From Rhizobium sp. S152 (GTDB lineage: Bacteria > Pseudomonadota > Alphaproteobacteria > Rhizobiales > Rhizobiaceae), in contig NZ_JAUDRZ010000002.1 of NCBI RefSeq assembly GCF_030380735.1, positions 310,001 to 374,000 on the forward strand: 64,000 nt of DNA. The letters are read 5' to 3'. Of the stretch, positions 44,288 through 53,466 are shown one piece after another; within the stretch, counting starts at the first letter, position 1, and every line of letters begins with the position of its first letter. The translations under genes and the position numbers were made by a program. The notes under the pieces are model-generated. The model had not been told where the DNA came from. It saw nothing but the letters and a program-made list of their open reading frames with translations, and made no database searches.

Positions 44288-44305
44288 CTGTCATGTCGGT
44301 GTCAT
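44288..44305 (+). promoter_or_regulatory. Pho box (PhoB binding site)
   Basis: CTGTCAT (44288-44294), four bases, GTGTCAT (44299-44305): an 11-bp-period direct repeat with one departure from CTGTCAT-N4-CTGTCAT. A further CTCTCAT precedes it (44281-44287). It ends 68 bp before the start of the binding-protein gene at 44374. A weak -10-like TAGCTA starts 10 bp after it. Predicts induction of the ABC/phosphodiesterase operon on phosphate starvation. Confidence 0.75.
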
Positions 44306-44373
44306 GGGCCGGCGGTAGCTAGCCTATGACAGATCAAGCCGGGGCGAGGCCCCGACATCGAACGGAGAGCGCT

Positions 44374-45519
44374 ATGAACAGACGCGAATTTCTAGTCACT
44401 TCCTCGGCCGCCGCAGGCCTGCTGGCGTTCCCCGGCTTCGCATCGGCCGCCGCCAAGACGATCGACCTTTATAGCGGCTCCGACGCCAACATCGTCGATT
44501 TCTGGAACAACATCGTGCGTCCAGCCTTCGAAAAGGCTCATCCGGAAGCGGCCGTCAAAATCACCGACGCCGGCGATAATACGGGCCTTCGTGCCATCGC
44601 CGACCGCGCTCTTGCCGCTTTGAAGACGAACACCGATCCGCAGGCGGATATCTTCGAACACTTCGACCCGCGCCTGCCGGCAGGCGGCATCGACGCCAAT
44701 CTCTGGGTCAAGTTCACGGCCGAGAACATCGAAGGCTTCGGCAACGTTAATCCGCTCAGCGTCGACAGCCCTTACTCGCTTCCCTATCGCGGCTCGCAGG
44801 TTCTCCTCGCCTACGACAAGACGAAGCTCGACCCGAAGGATGCGCCGAAGACCTGGGAAGCCCTCGTCGCCTGGATCAAGGCAAACCCTGGCCAGTTCAT
44901 CTACAACCGTCCCGACAAGGGCGGCTCCGGCGGCAACTTCGTTCGCCGTGCCATCCATGAAGCCAACGGTCGCGATCCGGAGAAGTTCAAGATCGATAAC
45001 TTCACGGCTGACTACGCCCAGCAGACGTTGACGCCGGCCTGGGCAATCCTCAACGACATCGCGCCTTCGCTTTACGAGAAAGGCGCCTACACCGCCGGCA
45101 ACACACAGTCGATCCAGCTCCTCGCGCAGGGCGTCGTCACCATGACGCCGGTCTGGTCCGACCAGATCCTGCAGGCGATCTCGCAGGGCGTGCTGCCAGA
45201 GACCACCGGCCTCGTGCAGCTCGGCGACCTCGCCCTTTGCGGCGGCTTCTCGCGCATGACGGTTTTCACCAACGGCGCCAACAAGGATGAGGCGCTGAAG
45301 CTCGCCGCGTTCCTGCTGACCAAGGAAATGCAGGAAGCGATTATCACCGAGATCGGCGGCTTCCCGGGTATCTCCTGGGATCACATCTCGGATGAGCTGC
45401 GCCAGAAGTATGCGGATGTCATTCCGAAGACGATCCCGACCTTCCCGAGCGGTGACTGGGAAAGCACCATCAACGACGGTTGGTACCGCAACGTCGCCCC
45501 GGGCATCAGCCGCACCTGA
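44374..45519 (+). CDS. ABC transporter binding protein for a putative phosphodiester, Tat-type signal
   Basis: 381 residues from ATG 44374 (GGAGAG upstream); the in-frame start at 44326 would bury the signal. The leader NRREFLVTSSAAAGLLAFPGFASA has the twin-arginine pattern RRxFL. The mature protein is a family 1/iron-type two-lobe binding protein (TIDLYSGSDANIVDFWNNIVRPAFEKAHPE; VLLAYDKTKLDP; GGFSRMTVF). It is first of five genes with two permeases, an ATPase and a glycerophosphodiesterase, behind a Pho box, so a phosphodiester such as a glycerophosphodiester is the inferred ligand. The stop overlaps the next ATG (TGATG). Confidence 0.85.
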   Translation: MNRREFLVTSSAAAGLLAFPGFASAAAKTIDLYSGSDANIVDFWNNIVRPAFEKAHPEAAVKITDAGDNTGLRAIADRALAALKTNTDPQADIFEHFDPRLPAGGIDANLWVKFTAENIEGFGNVNPLSVDSPYSLPYRGSQVLLAYDKTKLDPKDAPKTWEALVAWIKANPGQFIYNRPDKGGSGGNFVRRAIHEANGRDPEKFKIDNFTADYAQQTLTPAWAILNDIAPSLYEKGAYTAGNTQSIQLLAQGVVTMTPVWSDQILQAISQGVLPETTGLVQLGDLALCGGFSRMTVFTNGANKDEALKLAAFLLTKEMQEAIITEIGGFPGISWDHISDELRQKYADVIPKTIPTFPSGDWESTINDGWYRNVAPGISRT

Positions 45520-46412
45520 TGCGTAGGGGCATGACATTGCCGTGGCTGGCGCGCACACGCGCGCCGGCGAACGGCGCCAATCTCGCAGGGCTGCTTCTCG
45601 TGGCCCTGCCGGTGTTTCTGCTGGGTTGGCTGATCGTCTATCCGATCTTCTCGGCCGTCATCACCACCGTCTTCGTTCGCCAGCCGGACGGAGCCACGAC
45701 CCTGTCGCTGGCCTCCTATCGCTTCTTCTTCAGTGACGGTTACAGCCGCGCCAACCTTTGGCTGACGCTCTGGACGACGCTTGTCTGCGGCGTGCTGCTC
45801 TTGGCCATCGGTCTGCCGATTGCGCTCTACCTGCGGTTCTCGCAGGGACGGTTGCCGGCCTATGTGCAGGGGCTTGCGATCTTTCCGATGTTCGTTCCGT
45901 CGATCATCCTGTCCTATGCGCTGATCCGCACCATCGGACCGAACGGCACCGTCGATATTCTGCTCAACGCCATCGGCCTCCCAAAGCTGCCGACGCCCTA
46001 TCTCACCCCCTGGGGACCGGTCATCGGTCTCGTCTGGGACAATCTTCCGCTGACCGTGCTGATGCTGACGGCGGGCCTTGGACATATTCCGAAGAGCTCG
46101 ATCGAGGCCGCGCGCGATGTCGGCGCATCGCCGCTGCGGGTTTTCATTTCGATCCTTCTGCCGCGCATGGGCAACTCACTGCTGGTCACGGCGTCCTTCG
46201 CCATTCTCGGCATATTCTCGTCTTTCACCCTGCCTTACGTGCTTGGTCCGGCATCGCCGGAGATGATGGGGCCGTTCATGCAGCGCACCTTCTCCGATCT
46301 CAACGATCCGCTGAATGCGCTGACCCAGGCTGTCATCACCTTCGGTTTCTGCCTGTTCTTCGGGATATTCTACGTGCGCTCCATTGCGAAAAACCGGGAG
46401 GGCGGCCGATGA
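45519..46412 (+). CDS. ABC transporter permease 1 of the Pho-box operon
   Basis: 297 residues from ATG 45519, which overlaps the previous stop by one base; the longer frame to 45480 lies within the upstream gene. Six membrane segments (first LLLVALPVFLLGWLIVYPIFSAVI). The ATPase-contact motif is IEAARDVGASPLRVFISILLPRM, the spermidine/iron/AfuB-like type rather than the MalF type. Works with the following permease, with which it overlaps by four bases (ATGA). Confidence 0.9.
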   Translation: MRRGMTLPWLARTRAPANGANLAGLLLVALPVFLLGWLIVYPIFSAVITTVFVRQPDGATTLSLASYRFFFSDGYSRANLWLTLWTTLVCGVLLLAIGLPIALYLRFSQGRLPAYVQGLAIFPMFVPSIILSYALIRTIGPNGTVDILLNAIGLPKLPTPYLTPWGPVIGLVWDNLPLTVLMLTAGLGHIPKSSIEAARDVGASPLRVFISILLPRMGNSLLVTASFAILGIFSSFTLPYVLGPASPEMMGPFMQRTFSDLNDPLNALTQAVITFGFCLFFGIFYVRSIAKNREGGR

Positions 46413-47236
46413 ATGCGCGCCGCGTTCCCCTGATTGCCGATGTCGACTGGATAGGCCTGCTGTTTGCAGCGCTGCTTACGCTCTTCATCGTCCTGCCGCT
46501 GGTCGTGGTCGGCACCTGGGCCTTCACAGAGGTCTGGCGCTATCCCTCCGTCATTCCGCAACAGTTCGGCCTGCGCTTCTGGTCTCAGACGCTGTCGCGC
46601 TCCGATGTGTGGGAGGCGCTTTTCCTCAGCCTCCGGCTGACGACGACCGTGACCATTCTCTCGGCGATCATCTGCCTGCCGGCGGCTTACGCATTCGCCA
46701 GGATGAATTTTCCGGGCCGCAACGTGCTGTTCCTGTCGTTTCTTGCCTCGCACGCGTTTCCGAAATTCGGGCTCCTCGTCGCCATCGCCGGTATTTTCCT
46801 GCAGCTCGGCCTGATTAGCACCTTCTGGGGCGTGGTGCTGATCCAGCTCGTCGGTACCTTGATGCTGATGATCTGGATTCCGGTCGCCGCGTTCCAGAAC
46901 GTGGACCGGCGGATGGAGGAGGCGGCGCGCGACGCGGGTGCGACACCCTTGCGGGTGTTCTGGTCGATCACCCTGCCGCAGGCCGCGCCGACCATCGTGG
47001 CGGCCCTGCTGCTGACCTTCGTCGGAACTTTCTATGAGACGGAAGGCGCCTGGCTGATCGGCGCGCCGCAGATCCGTACCATGCCGGTGCTGATGATCAC
47101 CTTCATCAACAACCAGATCGTGGTGCAGTATGGCGCGGTGCTGTCGGTCATGCTGTGGGTGCCCTCGTTCATCGCGCTGATGTTTGCCCGCCGCGTTGTC
47201 GGCACGGGCGCTTTTGCCCGAGGTTTCGGTGCATAA
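46409..47236 (+). CDS. ABC transporter permease 2 of the Pho-box operon
   Basis: 275 residues from ATG 46409, inside an ATGA overlap with the preceding stop; much longer in-frame upstream reading is an overlap artefact. Six membrane segments; EAA motif MEEAARDAGATPLRVFWSITLPQAAP. It completes the transmembrane pore of the phosphodiester importer. The ATPase gene follows after 35 bp with AGGAAAGG. Confidence 0.9.
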   Translation: MNARRVPLIADVDWIGLLFAALLTLFIVLPLVVVGTWAFTEVWRYPSVIPQQFGLRFWSQTLSRSDVWEALFLSLRLTTTVTILSAIICLPAAYAFARMNFPGRNVLFLSFLASHAFPKFGLLVAIAGIFLQLGLISTFWGVVLIQLVGTLMLMIWIPVAAFQNVDRRMEEAARDAGATPLRVFWSITLPQAAPTIVAALLLTFVGTFYETEGAWLIGAPQIRTMPVLMITFINNQIVVQYGAVLSVMLWVPSFIALMFARRVVGTGAFARGFGA

Positions 47237-47271
47237 CGATATGTCGGGCGCTGCCCGAGGAAAGGCTTGAT

Positions 47272-48351
47272 ATGGCACGCTTGACGATCCATGGGGTCTC
47301 CAAGAGCTTTGGTGCCTCGTTCGCTGTCCGCGATTTTTCGCTCGATGTCGAGGATGGCGAACTGGTCTGCCTGCTTGGTCCGTCGGGATCGGGCAAATCG
47401 ACCCTGCTGCGCATGATCGGCGGCTTCGAGAAGCCGACCGGCGGCGCCATCCTGATCGACGCCAAGGATGTCACCTCGCTGCCGCCGGAGAAGCGGCCGA
47501 CAGGCATGGTGTTTCAGAGCCACGCGCTCTGGACGCACATGGACGTCTTCAACAACATTGCCTTCGGCCTGAAGCTCCGGCGTCTGCCACGTCAGGAAAT
47601 CCGGGAGCGCGTGGAGAACGCCCTTGCCCTCGTCGGTCTTGCAAACCACGGCAAGCGCATGACGACGCAGCTGTCCGGTGGCCAGCAGCAGCGCGTGGCG
47701 CTCGCCCGCTCGCTGGTGCTGGAGCCGAAGATCCTGCTTCTCGACGAACCATTCGCCAGCCTCGATCAGCATCTGCGTGAGCGGTTGCGCGAGGAGGTTC
47801 GCGACATCCAGCAGCGGCTCGGCATCACCACGCTGTTCGTTACCCATGGCCAGGATGAAGCGCTGGCTCTTGCCGACCGGATCGTTGTCATGCGTGACGG
47901 CGCCACCGAGCAGGTCGCGGCACCCGACCAGATCTATCGTGAGCCGACGACTGAGTTCGTCGCCGGCTTCATCGGCTCGATGAACTTCGTGCCGACCGAG
48001 GTAAGCGGGAAGGTGAGCCAGCACGCTGCGTTCGCGTTGCCGGTGTCGGTTGCCGACGGCAAGGTCGTTCTCGCTTTTCGGCCCGAGGCGCTCTCACTTC
48101 GTCCCGCGCAGCATCCGGCGGCCGCGATCGTCCATCGCAGCATCGATTTCGGCACGCACAAGCTTGTTGATATAGACCTTGCGGATGGAACGCGCTTGAA
48201 GGCCATGACCTCACCGGATAGCAACTGGACCAAGGGCATGGCGGTCGAGCCGATCGTCCGGGCCTATTACGCGTTCCGCGACAACCAGCTGGTGCACCAG
48301 TCGGTGCCGTCCAGCGAGATGAATGACAACAGAGTATTCGCCCATGTCTGA
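47272..48351 (+). CDS. ABC transporter ATPase of the Pho-box operon
   Basis: 359 residues from ATG 47272 (GAGGAAAGG upstream); the frame open to 47155 overlaps the permease gene. Walker A GPSGSGKST, Q-loop VFQSHALWTHM, signature LSGGQQQRVA, Walker B ILLLDEPFASLDQHL and switch His in FVTHGQDEA are all present, then a C-terminal TOBE-type domain (VVLAFRPEALSLRP). It powers uptake by the two permeases upstream. Its last 8 bases overlap the phosphodiesterase gene, coupling transport to hydrolysis. Confidence 0.92.
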   Translation: MARLTIHGVSKSFGASFAVRDFSLDVEDGELVCLLGPSGSGKSTLLRMIGGFEKPTGGAILIDAKDVTSLPPEKRPTGMVFQSHALWTHMDVFNNIAFGLKLRRLPRQEIRERVENALALVGLANHGKRMTTQLSGGQQQRVALARSLVLEPKILLLDEPFASLDQHLRERLREEVRDIQQRLGITTLFVTHGQDEALALADRIVVMRDGATEQVAAPDQIYREPTTEFVAGFIGSMNFVPTEVSGKVSQHAAFALPVSVADGKVVLAFRPEALSLRPAQHPAAAIVHRSIDFGTHKLVDIDLADGTRLKAMTSPDSNWTKGMAVEPIVRAYYAFRDNQLVHQSVPSSEMNDNRVFAHV

Positions 48352-49186
48352 CCGTAGAGGAATCCTTCTTGAAACCGGCTCGCACCGCACCTGGTTCAAG
48401 TGGCACCGCGGCCATCGCTTCGCGCAAGACCTTTCCTTCACGCGCGAACGCATAGCCGAGGCGATGAACCTCGGCGCCAGCGTCGAGATCGACCTGGTCC
48501 GCTTCGATGGCGATGGCTTCGCGGTTCTGCACGACGAGACGCTGGATCAGGCAACGACCGGCAGCGGCCCGGTATTGAACGCATCGGCCGATTATCTTCG
48601 ACGCCTCAACCTGCGCGACAAGGCCGGCGCGCCGACGATGCACCCGGTCATGCTGATCGACGATCTGGGCGCGCTGCTTGCGGAGACCGAGCGCAATGCC
48701 GATGCTGTGCTGCAGCTCGATCTCAAGGAAGCATCGTCAAGCATTCGCGACAGCGACATCGCCGCGTTTGCAGCCGCCATCGCGCCGGTCTCTCAGGCCG
48801 TCATTCTGTCGGGTGGCGATGCCGAGGCCGTCGAACGGTTGTCGCGGGCGGTGCCGGATATGCCAATCGGCTATGACCCCTGCCATGACGGTGCGATGGA
48901 GCGGTTGATGGATAGCCGGGATTTCGCAGGTTTTGTGGAAGGGGCAATCGAGGCGTCGCCGCGCGCTGAGATGATCTACCTTCATCACGCCCTCGTGCTT
49001 TTCGCGGACAAGGCGGGCTATGATCTCGTCGATGCGTTTCATCGTGCCGATCGACGCGTGGATGCCTACACCATCAATGCGGCGGTACCGGCGGTGCTTC
49101 CCGCCGTCCGCCGCCTCATCGAGCTGAAGGTCGACCAGATCACCACGGATGATCCGGTTGGCCTCGAGGCGCTTCTTTCCACTTAG
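48344..49186 (+). CDS. Glycerophosphodiester phosphodiesterase family enzyme
   Basis: 280 residues from ATG 48344, which overlaps the ATPase stop by 8 bases. The GDPD active site is recognisable: His21-Arg22-Gly23, metal ligands Glu48 and Asp50 (ASVEIDLVRFDGDG) and His63-Asp64 (FAVLHDETLD). The PENT segment normally after HRG is replaced by a divergent stretch, so this is an outlying member. No signal peptide: it works in the cytosol on imported phosphodiesters, releasing a phosphomonoester (sn-glycerol 3-phosphate if the substrate is a glycerophosphodiester) and an alcohol. Pho-box control and the linked ABC genes support a phosphate-scavenging role. Confidence 0.85.
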   Translation: MSDRRGILLETGSHRTWFKWHRGHRFAQDLSFTRERIAEAMNLGASVEIDLVRFDGDGFAVLHDETLDQATTGSGPVLNASADYLRRLNLRDKAGAPTMHPVMLIDDLGALLAETERNADAVLQLDLKEASSSIRDSDIAAFAAAIAPVSQAVILSGGDAEAVERLSRAVPDMPIGYDPCHDGAMERLMDSRDFAGFVEGAIEASPRAEMIYLHHALVLFADKAGYDLVDAFHRADRRVDAYTINAAVPAVLPAVRRLIELKVDQITTDDPVGLEALLST

Positions 49187-49187
49187 A

Positions 49188-50012
49188 TCACTTTAGGCCT
49201 TCGGCCAGCCAGGGGTGAAGCGCCGTGTTGGCGGCGAGAATGTCGCCATTGGCGGTAACGGGGCGGCCATTGAAGGCGGTGACCGTTCCGCCGGCTTCCG
49301 TCACCAGCAGTGCCGAGGCGCCGTAGTCGTGCAGCGACAAGCCGTCCTCAAAGAACCCATCCAGGCGGCCGCAGGCGACATAGGCGATCGACAGCGCCGC
49401 CGAACCTAGACGGCGGACGCCGGCGGTGTTCGCCATCAACCGCTTCAGCGCGTCAAAATAGATCTCTTCCGAAACTGCTTTGACCTGACCGGGAACCGGC
49501 AGCCCGGCTCCGACCACGACGTTTTCGATGTCGCCGTTCGCCACGCACTCGATCCTGCTGCCATTGAGATAGGCGCCGCCACCGAGTTCGGCGCTGAAGA
49601 GTTCGTCCAGCATCGCATCATAGACGACACCGGCGACGAGGATACCGTTTTCGACGATCGAGATCGTCATGCCGAAGTGGGGAATACCCCAGGCGAAGTT
49701 CGTCGTTCCGTCGATCGGGTCGATATAGATGACGGGCGTCCCGGCGCTGCCGTCGCGGTTGCCGACGGCTTCCTCGCCCTTGATCGCGTAGTCGGGAAAC
49801 TTTTTGGTCAATTCCTCGACGATGATCCGCTCGACGGCCACATCGATCTCGGTCTGGTAATCGCGCGGTGCCTTGGACAGCATCTCATTGACCAGGCGTC
49901 TTTTGAGCGAGGCTTTGGCGGTGGCGCCGGCCTTGAGGACAGCTTCAGCAAGAATGATTAGGCGGGGAGAGGCTGCAGGCGAGAGCCGGGCGGAAACAAG
50001 AGAAGATGTCAT
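49188..50012 (-). CDS. Inositol monophosphatase family phosphatase
   Basis: 274 residues from ATG 50012 (the frame to 50105 adds a non-conserved leader). Metal motifs: KGEE (Glu80, Glu81) and DPIDGTTNF (Asp98, Asp101, Gly102, Thr103). The C-terminal motif, usually WDxAAG, reads HDYGASA with Asp229, so the last site is altered but keeps the Asp. Magnesium-dependent hydrolysis of a sugar or polyol phosphate in the cytosol is expected; the substrate may be a phosphate released by the neighbouring phosphodiesterase. It converges on that gene with one base between stops, so it is not in the Pho-box operon. No Pho box is seen upstream. Confidence 0.88.
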   Translation of the reverse strand: MTSSLVSARLSPAASPRLIILAEAVLKAGATAKASLKRRLVNEMLSKAPRDYQTEIDVAVERIIVEELTKKFPDYAIKGEEAVGNRDGSAGTPVIYIDPIDGTTNFAWGIPHFGMTISIVENGILVAGVVYDAMLDELFSAELGGGAYLNGSRIECVANGDIENVVVGAGLPVPGQVKAVSEEIYFDALKRLMANTAGVRRLGSAALSIAYVACGRLDGFFEDGLSLHDYGASALLVTEAGGTVTAFNGRPVTANGDILAANTALHPWLAEGLK

Positions 50013-50395
50013 GTATGATCCAACAATATGTGCCGCCCTCCATCGCAGAACCGCGTGACGTTTTTGTGAAGGGCAGGGCGGCCGAGGCAACCAATGATGG
50101 TCCATTTCGAAACATGGGAGCGACCCGTGACGGTTCGCTTTGACACGCCGGGCCCCCTACGCCTTCCGCCCCTGATCGCGAGCGGCCTCAGCACTTTATC
50201 GCCGGGCGGCGCTTTTTCCGTGCTGTGCCAAAACGGTACATGTCTGGCTTTGCTCGGCTACCATCTGTTAAGTGTGCACTGCAAGAAGATCGAAGTTTCC
50301 CCTGAAAAGATCAGCAGAAGTTGCCAATCTTATGCATACTACTTTCGGTTAAGGGTGACGCGTCCGGATCGGAGCGTTGCCGGAATTCATGAAGA
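50013..50395. other. 383-bp gap ahead of prsD, no convincing gene
   Basis: Divergent gap that must contain promoters of the phosphatase gene (minus) and of prsD (plus). A 101-codon frame from 50094 to 50399 has no ribosome site and no protein-like pattern, and I do not call it. I could not identify a clear promoter or operator. Confidence 0.45.
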
Positions 50396-52171
50396 ATGAC
50401 GCGCGACCAGCGCGCGAATGACGTGAGCGAGGTCCTTTTGTCCAAAAGCACGCAACCTCCAACGACGTTCCTTTTTGCCGCATTGTCTCCTTTTCGCACG
50501 GCGGTCTTCGGCATCGGCCTGACCAGTTGCATCGTCAATCTACTGGCGCTCACCGGCTCGTTCTTCATGCTGCAGGTCTATGACCGGGTCATTCCCGGGC
50601 GCAGCCTGCCGACACTGGTCGGGCTGATAATCATCGCAGGCACGCTTTTCGCATTTCAGGGCGTCCTTGAGCTTCTACGCTCTCTTTTGCTGTCTCGGGT
50701 CGGGCAATCGACCGACGAGCGGTTCGGGCGGCAGGTGTTTCGCGCACTTGCGACCGTGCCGTCGGACGAGGTGACAGCGCGGCAGGGCGTGCAGCCGGTC
50801 CGGGATCTGGATACGATCCGCGGCTTTCTTTCCGGCCCGGGACCGACCGCCCTGTTCGATCTGCCCTGGATGCCGTTCTATCTCGGTCTCTGCTTCCTGT
50901 TTCACGTGTGGATCGGTGTCACGGCGACCGTCGGTGCCCTGCTGCTCGTGGGGCTGACCGTTCTTGCCGAGACTAAGTCCAGAGAATCCGCCCGACAGGC
51001 GGCGGTAATTGGTGCCGAGCGGATGGCGTTCGCCGAGGCGGCGCGTCGCAACGCCGAGGCTGTTACGGCGATGGGGTTCGGCCGGTCGCTGGCGCAGCGT
51101 TGGGCCGAGGTCAACGACCGCTACCTCGCGAACCACCTGCGCGCGGCAAATGTCACGAACACGCTTTCAACCCTGTCCCGCATCGTCCGCCTGATGCTGC
51201 AGTCGGCGGTGCTCGCGGTCGGCGCGGCGCTCGTCATCCGGCAGGAGGCCACGGGCGGCATCATGATCGCGAGCTCGATCCTGGCGAGCCGGGCGCTGGC
51301 TCCGGTGGAGCTCGCGATCGGGCAATGGAAGGGGTTCACGGCAGCGCGGCAGAGCTGGTCGCGCCTTGCGGCGTCGCTCCCCGGCGCGGCAGAAGCCAAG
51401 CCAAACATCGCGCTCCCCGCACCGTGCTCCAGCCTCAAGGCGGCGGGGCTCTATCTCGCGGCTCCCGGGGCAACGCTCGCGATCGTCCGCAACGTCTCCT
51501 TCGACCTTGCCGCCGGAGAGGCGCTCGGCATCATCGGCCCGAGCGCATCCGGCAAATCGTCTCTCGCTCGCGGGATTACCGGTCTCTGGCAGCCGCTTGC
51601 GGGCACCGTGAGGCTCGATCAGGCGTCGTTGGCGCAATGGGACCGGGACGATCTCGGCCGCCACATCGGATACCTGCCGCAGGAAGTGTCGTTGTTCGAC
51701 GGCACGATCGCTGACAACATCGCGCGGTTCGACCCGCAGGCCTCATCCGAAGCCGTCATCGCCGCCGCAAGGGCCGCGGGCATCTATGACATGGTGGTCA
51801 AGCTTCCTGACGGCTTCGATACGGGGATCGGCGAGCAGGGGATGGTTTTATCCGCCGGACAGCGGCAGCGCGTGGCGCTGGCGCGAGCGCTTTACAACGA
51901 TCCGTTCCTCGTCGTGCTCGACGAGCCGAATGCCAATCTGGATTCCGAGGGTGATGCGGCACTCTCCCGCGCGATCATGGGGGTACGGGAGCGGGGAGGC
52001 ATCGCCATCGTCATCGCGCACCGGCCAAGCGTGCTCGCTGCCGTCGACAAGGTATTGGTGCTGGCGGCGGGCGAAGTGAAGGCCTTTGGTCCGAAGGAAG
52101 ACGTGCTACGGGCGACGACGGCGCCTGCCGTTTCGCCCGTGCGGCTGCTGCATAAGGAGGCTGCGCAATGA
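50396..52171 (+). CDS. prsD: Type I secretion system permease/ATPase, PrsD-like
   Basis: 591 residues. An ABC exporter half: membrane domain (about 30-310; FGIGLTSCIVNLLALTGSFFMLQVYDRVIPGRSLPTL opening typical of the PrtD/PrsD group) and a C-terminal ATPase with Walker A GPSASGKSS, Q-loop YLPQEVSLFDGTI, signature LSAGQRQRV and Walker B FLVVLDEPNANLD. PrsD in rhizobia exports RTX-tagged glycanases and adhesins in one step with PrsE and TolC. It overlaps prsE by 4 bases and is followed by an RTX-GH16 enzyme gene, a probable substrate. The TolC partner is not in this cluster. Confidence 0.9.
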   Translation: MTRDQRANDVSEVLLSKSTQPPTTFLFAALSPFRTAVFGIGLTSCIVNLLALTGSFFMLQVYDRVIPGRSLPTLVGLIIIAGTLFAFQGVLELLRSLLLSRVGQSTDERFGRQVFRALATVPSDEVTARQGVQPVRDLDTIRGFLSGPGPTALFDLPWMPFYLGLCFLFHVWIGVTATVGALLLVGLTVLAETKSRESARQAAVIGAERMAFAEAARRNAEAVTAMGFGRSLAQRWAEVNDRYLANHLRAANVTNTLSTLSRIVRLMLQSAVLAVGAALVIRQEATGGIMIASSILASRALAPVELAIGQWKGFTAARQSWSRLAASLPGAAEAKPNIALPAPCSSLKAAGLYLAAPGATLAIVRNVSFDLAAGEALGIIGPSASGKSSLARGITGLWQPLAGTVRLDQASLAQWDRDDLGRHIGYLPQEVSLFDGTIADNIARFDPQASSEAVIAAARAAGIYDMVVKLPDGFDTGIGEQGMVLSAGQRQRVALARALYNDPFLVVLDEPNANLDSEGDAALSRAIMGVRERGGIAIVIAHRPSVLAAVDKVLVLAAGEVKAFGPKEDVLRATTAPAVSPVRLLHKEAAQ

Positions 52172-53466
52172 TCGGTGATCCCGCTCCCCTGGCGGCCGGC
52201 GCCATCCGCAAGCTGGCGTTTCTGGTCCTTGCCATGGTCATTCTTCTGGTTGGCGTTATCGGCGGCCTGGCGGCGACTATTCATCTCAACGGCGCGGTGA
52301 TTGCATCGGGCACGCTTGTCGTCGACAGCTATGTGAAGCCGGTGCAGCACCAGAAAGGCGGCACCGTCGGCAAGGTCCTTGTGCGCAACGAGGAGAGGGT
52401 CGAGGCCGGTCAGATTCTTGTGCATCTCGACGACACGCAGTCGCGCGCCAATCTGGCGATCATCAGGCGGCGCTTGCAGGAATTTTCGGCCCGGACCGCG
52501 CGGCTCGTCGCCGAGCGTGACGGCAAGGACCACATCGAGCTCCCCGCGTCCCTGCCTGACGACGAAATGCAATCGACTGTCGCAGGCGAGCGGAAGCTCT
52601 TTGACGATCGTCGGACCTCGCTCAGGGGTCGCGAGGCGCAGTTGCGCGAGCGTATTCGCCAGCTCGACCGTCAGAGCGACGGTCTGGTCGCCCAGCAGGA
52701 TGGCAAGCGGCGCGCGATCGAGATTATCCAGAAGGAACTCGCCAGCCTGCAACCACTCTACAAGCAGGGGATCATTCCCGCGACGCGCATCTATGCGCTG
52801 GAGCGAGACGCCGCCGACCTCTCGGGCGAGCTCGGAAGCCTTGTCGCCTCGGCCGCCGAGATCCGCGGCAAGATCGCGGAGACGGAGCTGCAGGTGATCC
52901 AGGTCGGAGACGACCTACGCAGCGAGGTGTCCGACCAACTACGGCAGACGGAAAGCGACACCGGCGAATATTCCGAACGCCTGGTCGCGGCCGAAGACGA
53001 TCTCAAGCACGTCGATATCCGCGCGCCGCAGGCCGGTATTGTCCACCAGCTGGCCGTTCATGCGGCAGGCGCCGTGGTGACGCCGGGCGAGGCGATCATG
53101 CAGATCGTGCCGGATCAGGATGCGCTGACGCCGGAGCTGCGGCTGTCGCCCGACGACATCGATCAGGTTGCGGTCGGGCAGGAGGTCGCGCTGCGTTTTT
53201 CGGCCTTCAACCAGCGTACCACGCCCGAGTTGCGTGGACACGTCCTGAGCATAGCGGCCGACATCACCAGCGACCAGCGCAGTGGCCAGAGCTTCTACAA
53301 TGTCCGTGTTCGCGTGCCGCAAAGCGAATGGGCGCGGCTGGGCACTCTGGTTCCGGTCGCCGGCATGCCGGTCGAAGCTTTCATCGAGACAGGTGAGCGC
53401 ACTGCGCTAGCCTACATGGCCAAGCCCTTCGCCGACCAGATGGCCCGGGCATTTCGAGAGGAGTGA
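52168..53466 (+). CDS. prsE: Type I secretion membrane fusion protein, PrsE-like
   Basis: 432 residues, start ATG 52168 overlapping the prsD stop (ATGA). A cytosolic N-terminus of about 15 residues, one membrane helix (about 16-38), a lipoyl-like half (SYVKPVQHQKGGTVGKVLVRNEERVEAGQILVHLDDTQ), a long coiled-coil hairpin (about 90-285), the second half (DIRAPQAGIVHQLAVH) and a C-terminal beta-barrel make it a HlyD/PrtE-type adaptor. It bridges PrsD to an outer membrane channel. Confidence 0.92.
   Translation: MIGDPAPLAAGAIRKLAFLVLAMVILLVGVIGGLAATIHLNGAVIASGTLVVDSYVKPVQHQKGGTVGKVLVRNEERVEAGQILVHLDDTQSRANLAIIRRRLQEFSARTARLVAERDGKDHIELPASLPDDEMQSTVAGERKLFDDRRTSLRGREAQLRERIRQLDRQSDGLVAQQDGKRRAIEIIQKELASLQPLYKQGIIPATRIYALERDAADLSGELGSLVASAAEIRGKIAETELQVIQVGDDLRSEVSDQLRQTESDTGEYSERLVAAEDDLKHVDIRAPQAGIVHQLAVHAAGAVVTPGEAIMQIVPDQDALTPELRLSPDDIDQVAVGQEVALRFSAFNQRTTPELRGHVLSIAADITSDQRSGQSFYNVRVRVPQSEWARLGTLVPVAGMPVEAFIETGERTALAYMAKPFADQMARAFREE

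Noticed and set aside
50094..50399. 101-codon plus-strand frame ahead of prsD
   Set aside because: No ribosome site, no recognisable pattern, overlaps the start of prsD; treated as intergenic.
50396..53466. PrsD/PrsE as the missing ATPase of the M50-linked export operon
   Set aside because: They lie 31 kb away in their own operon with a fitting RTX substrate; a shared role is possible but nothing in the sequence supports it.
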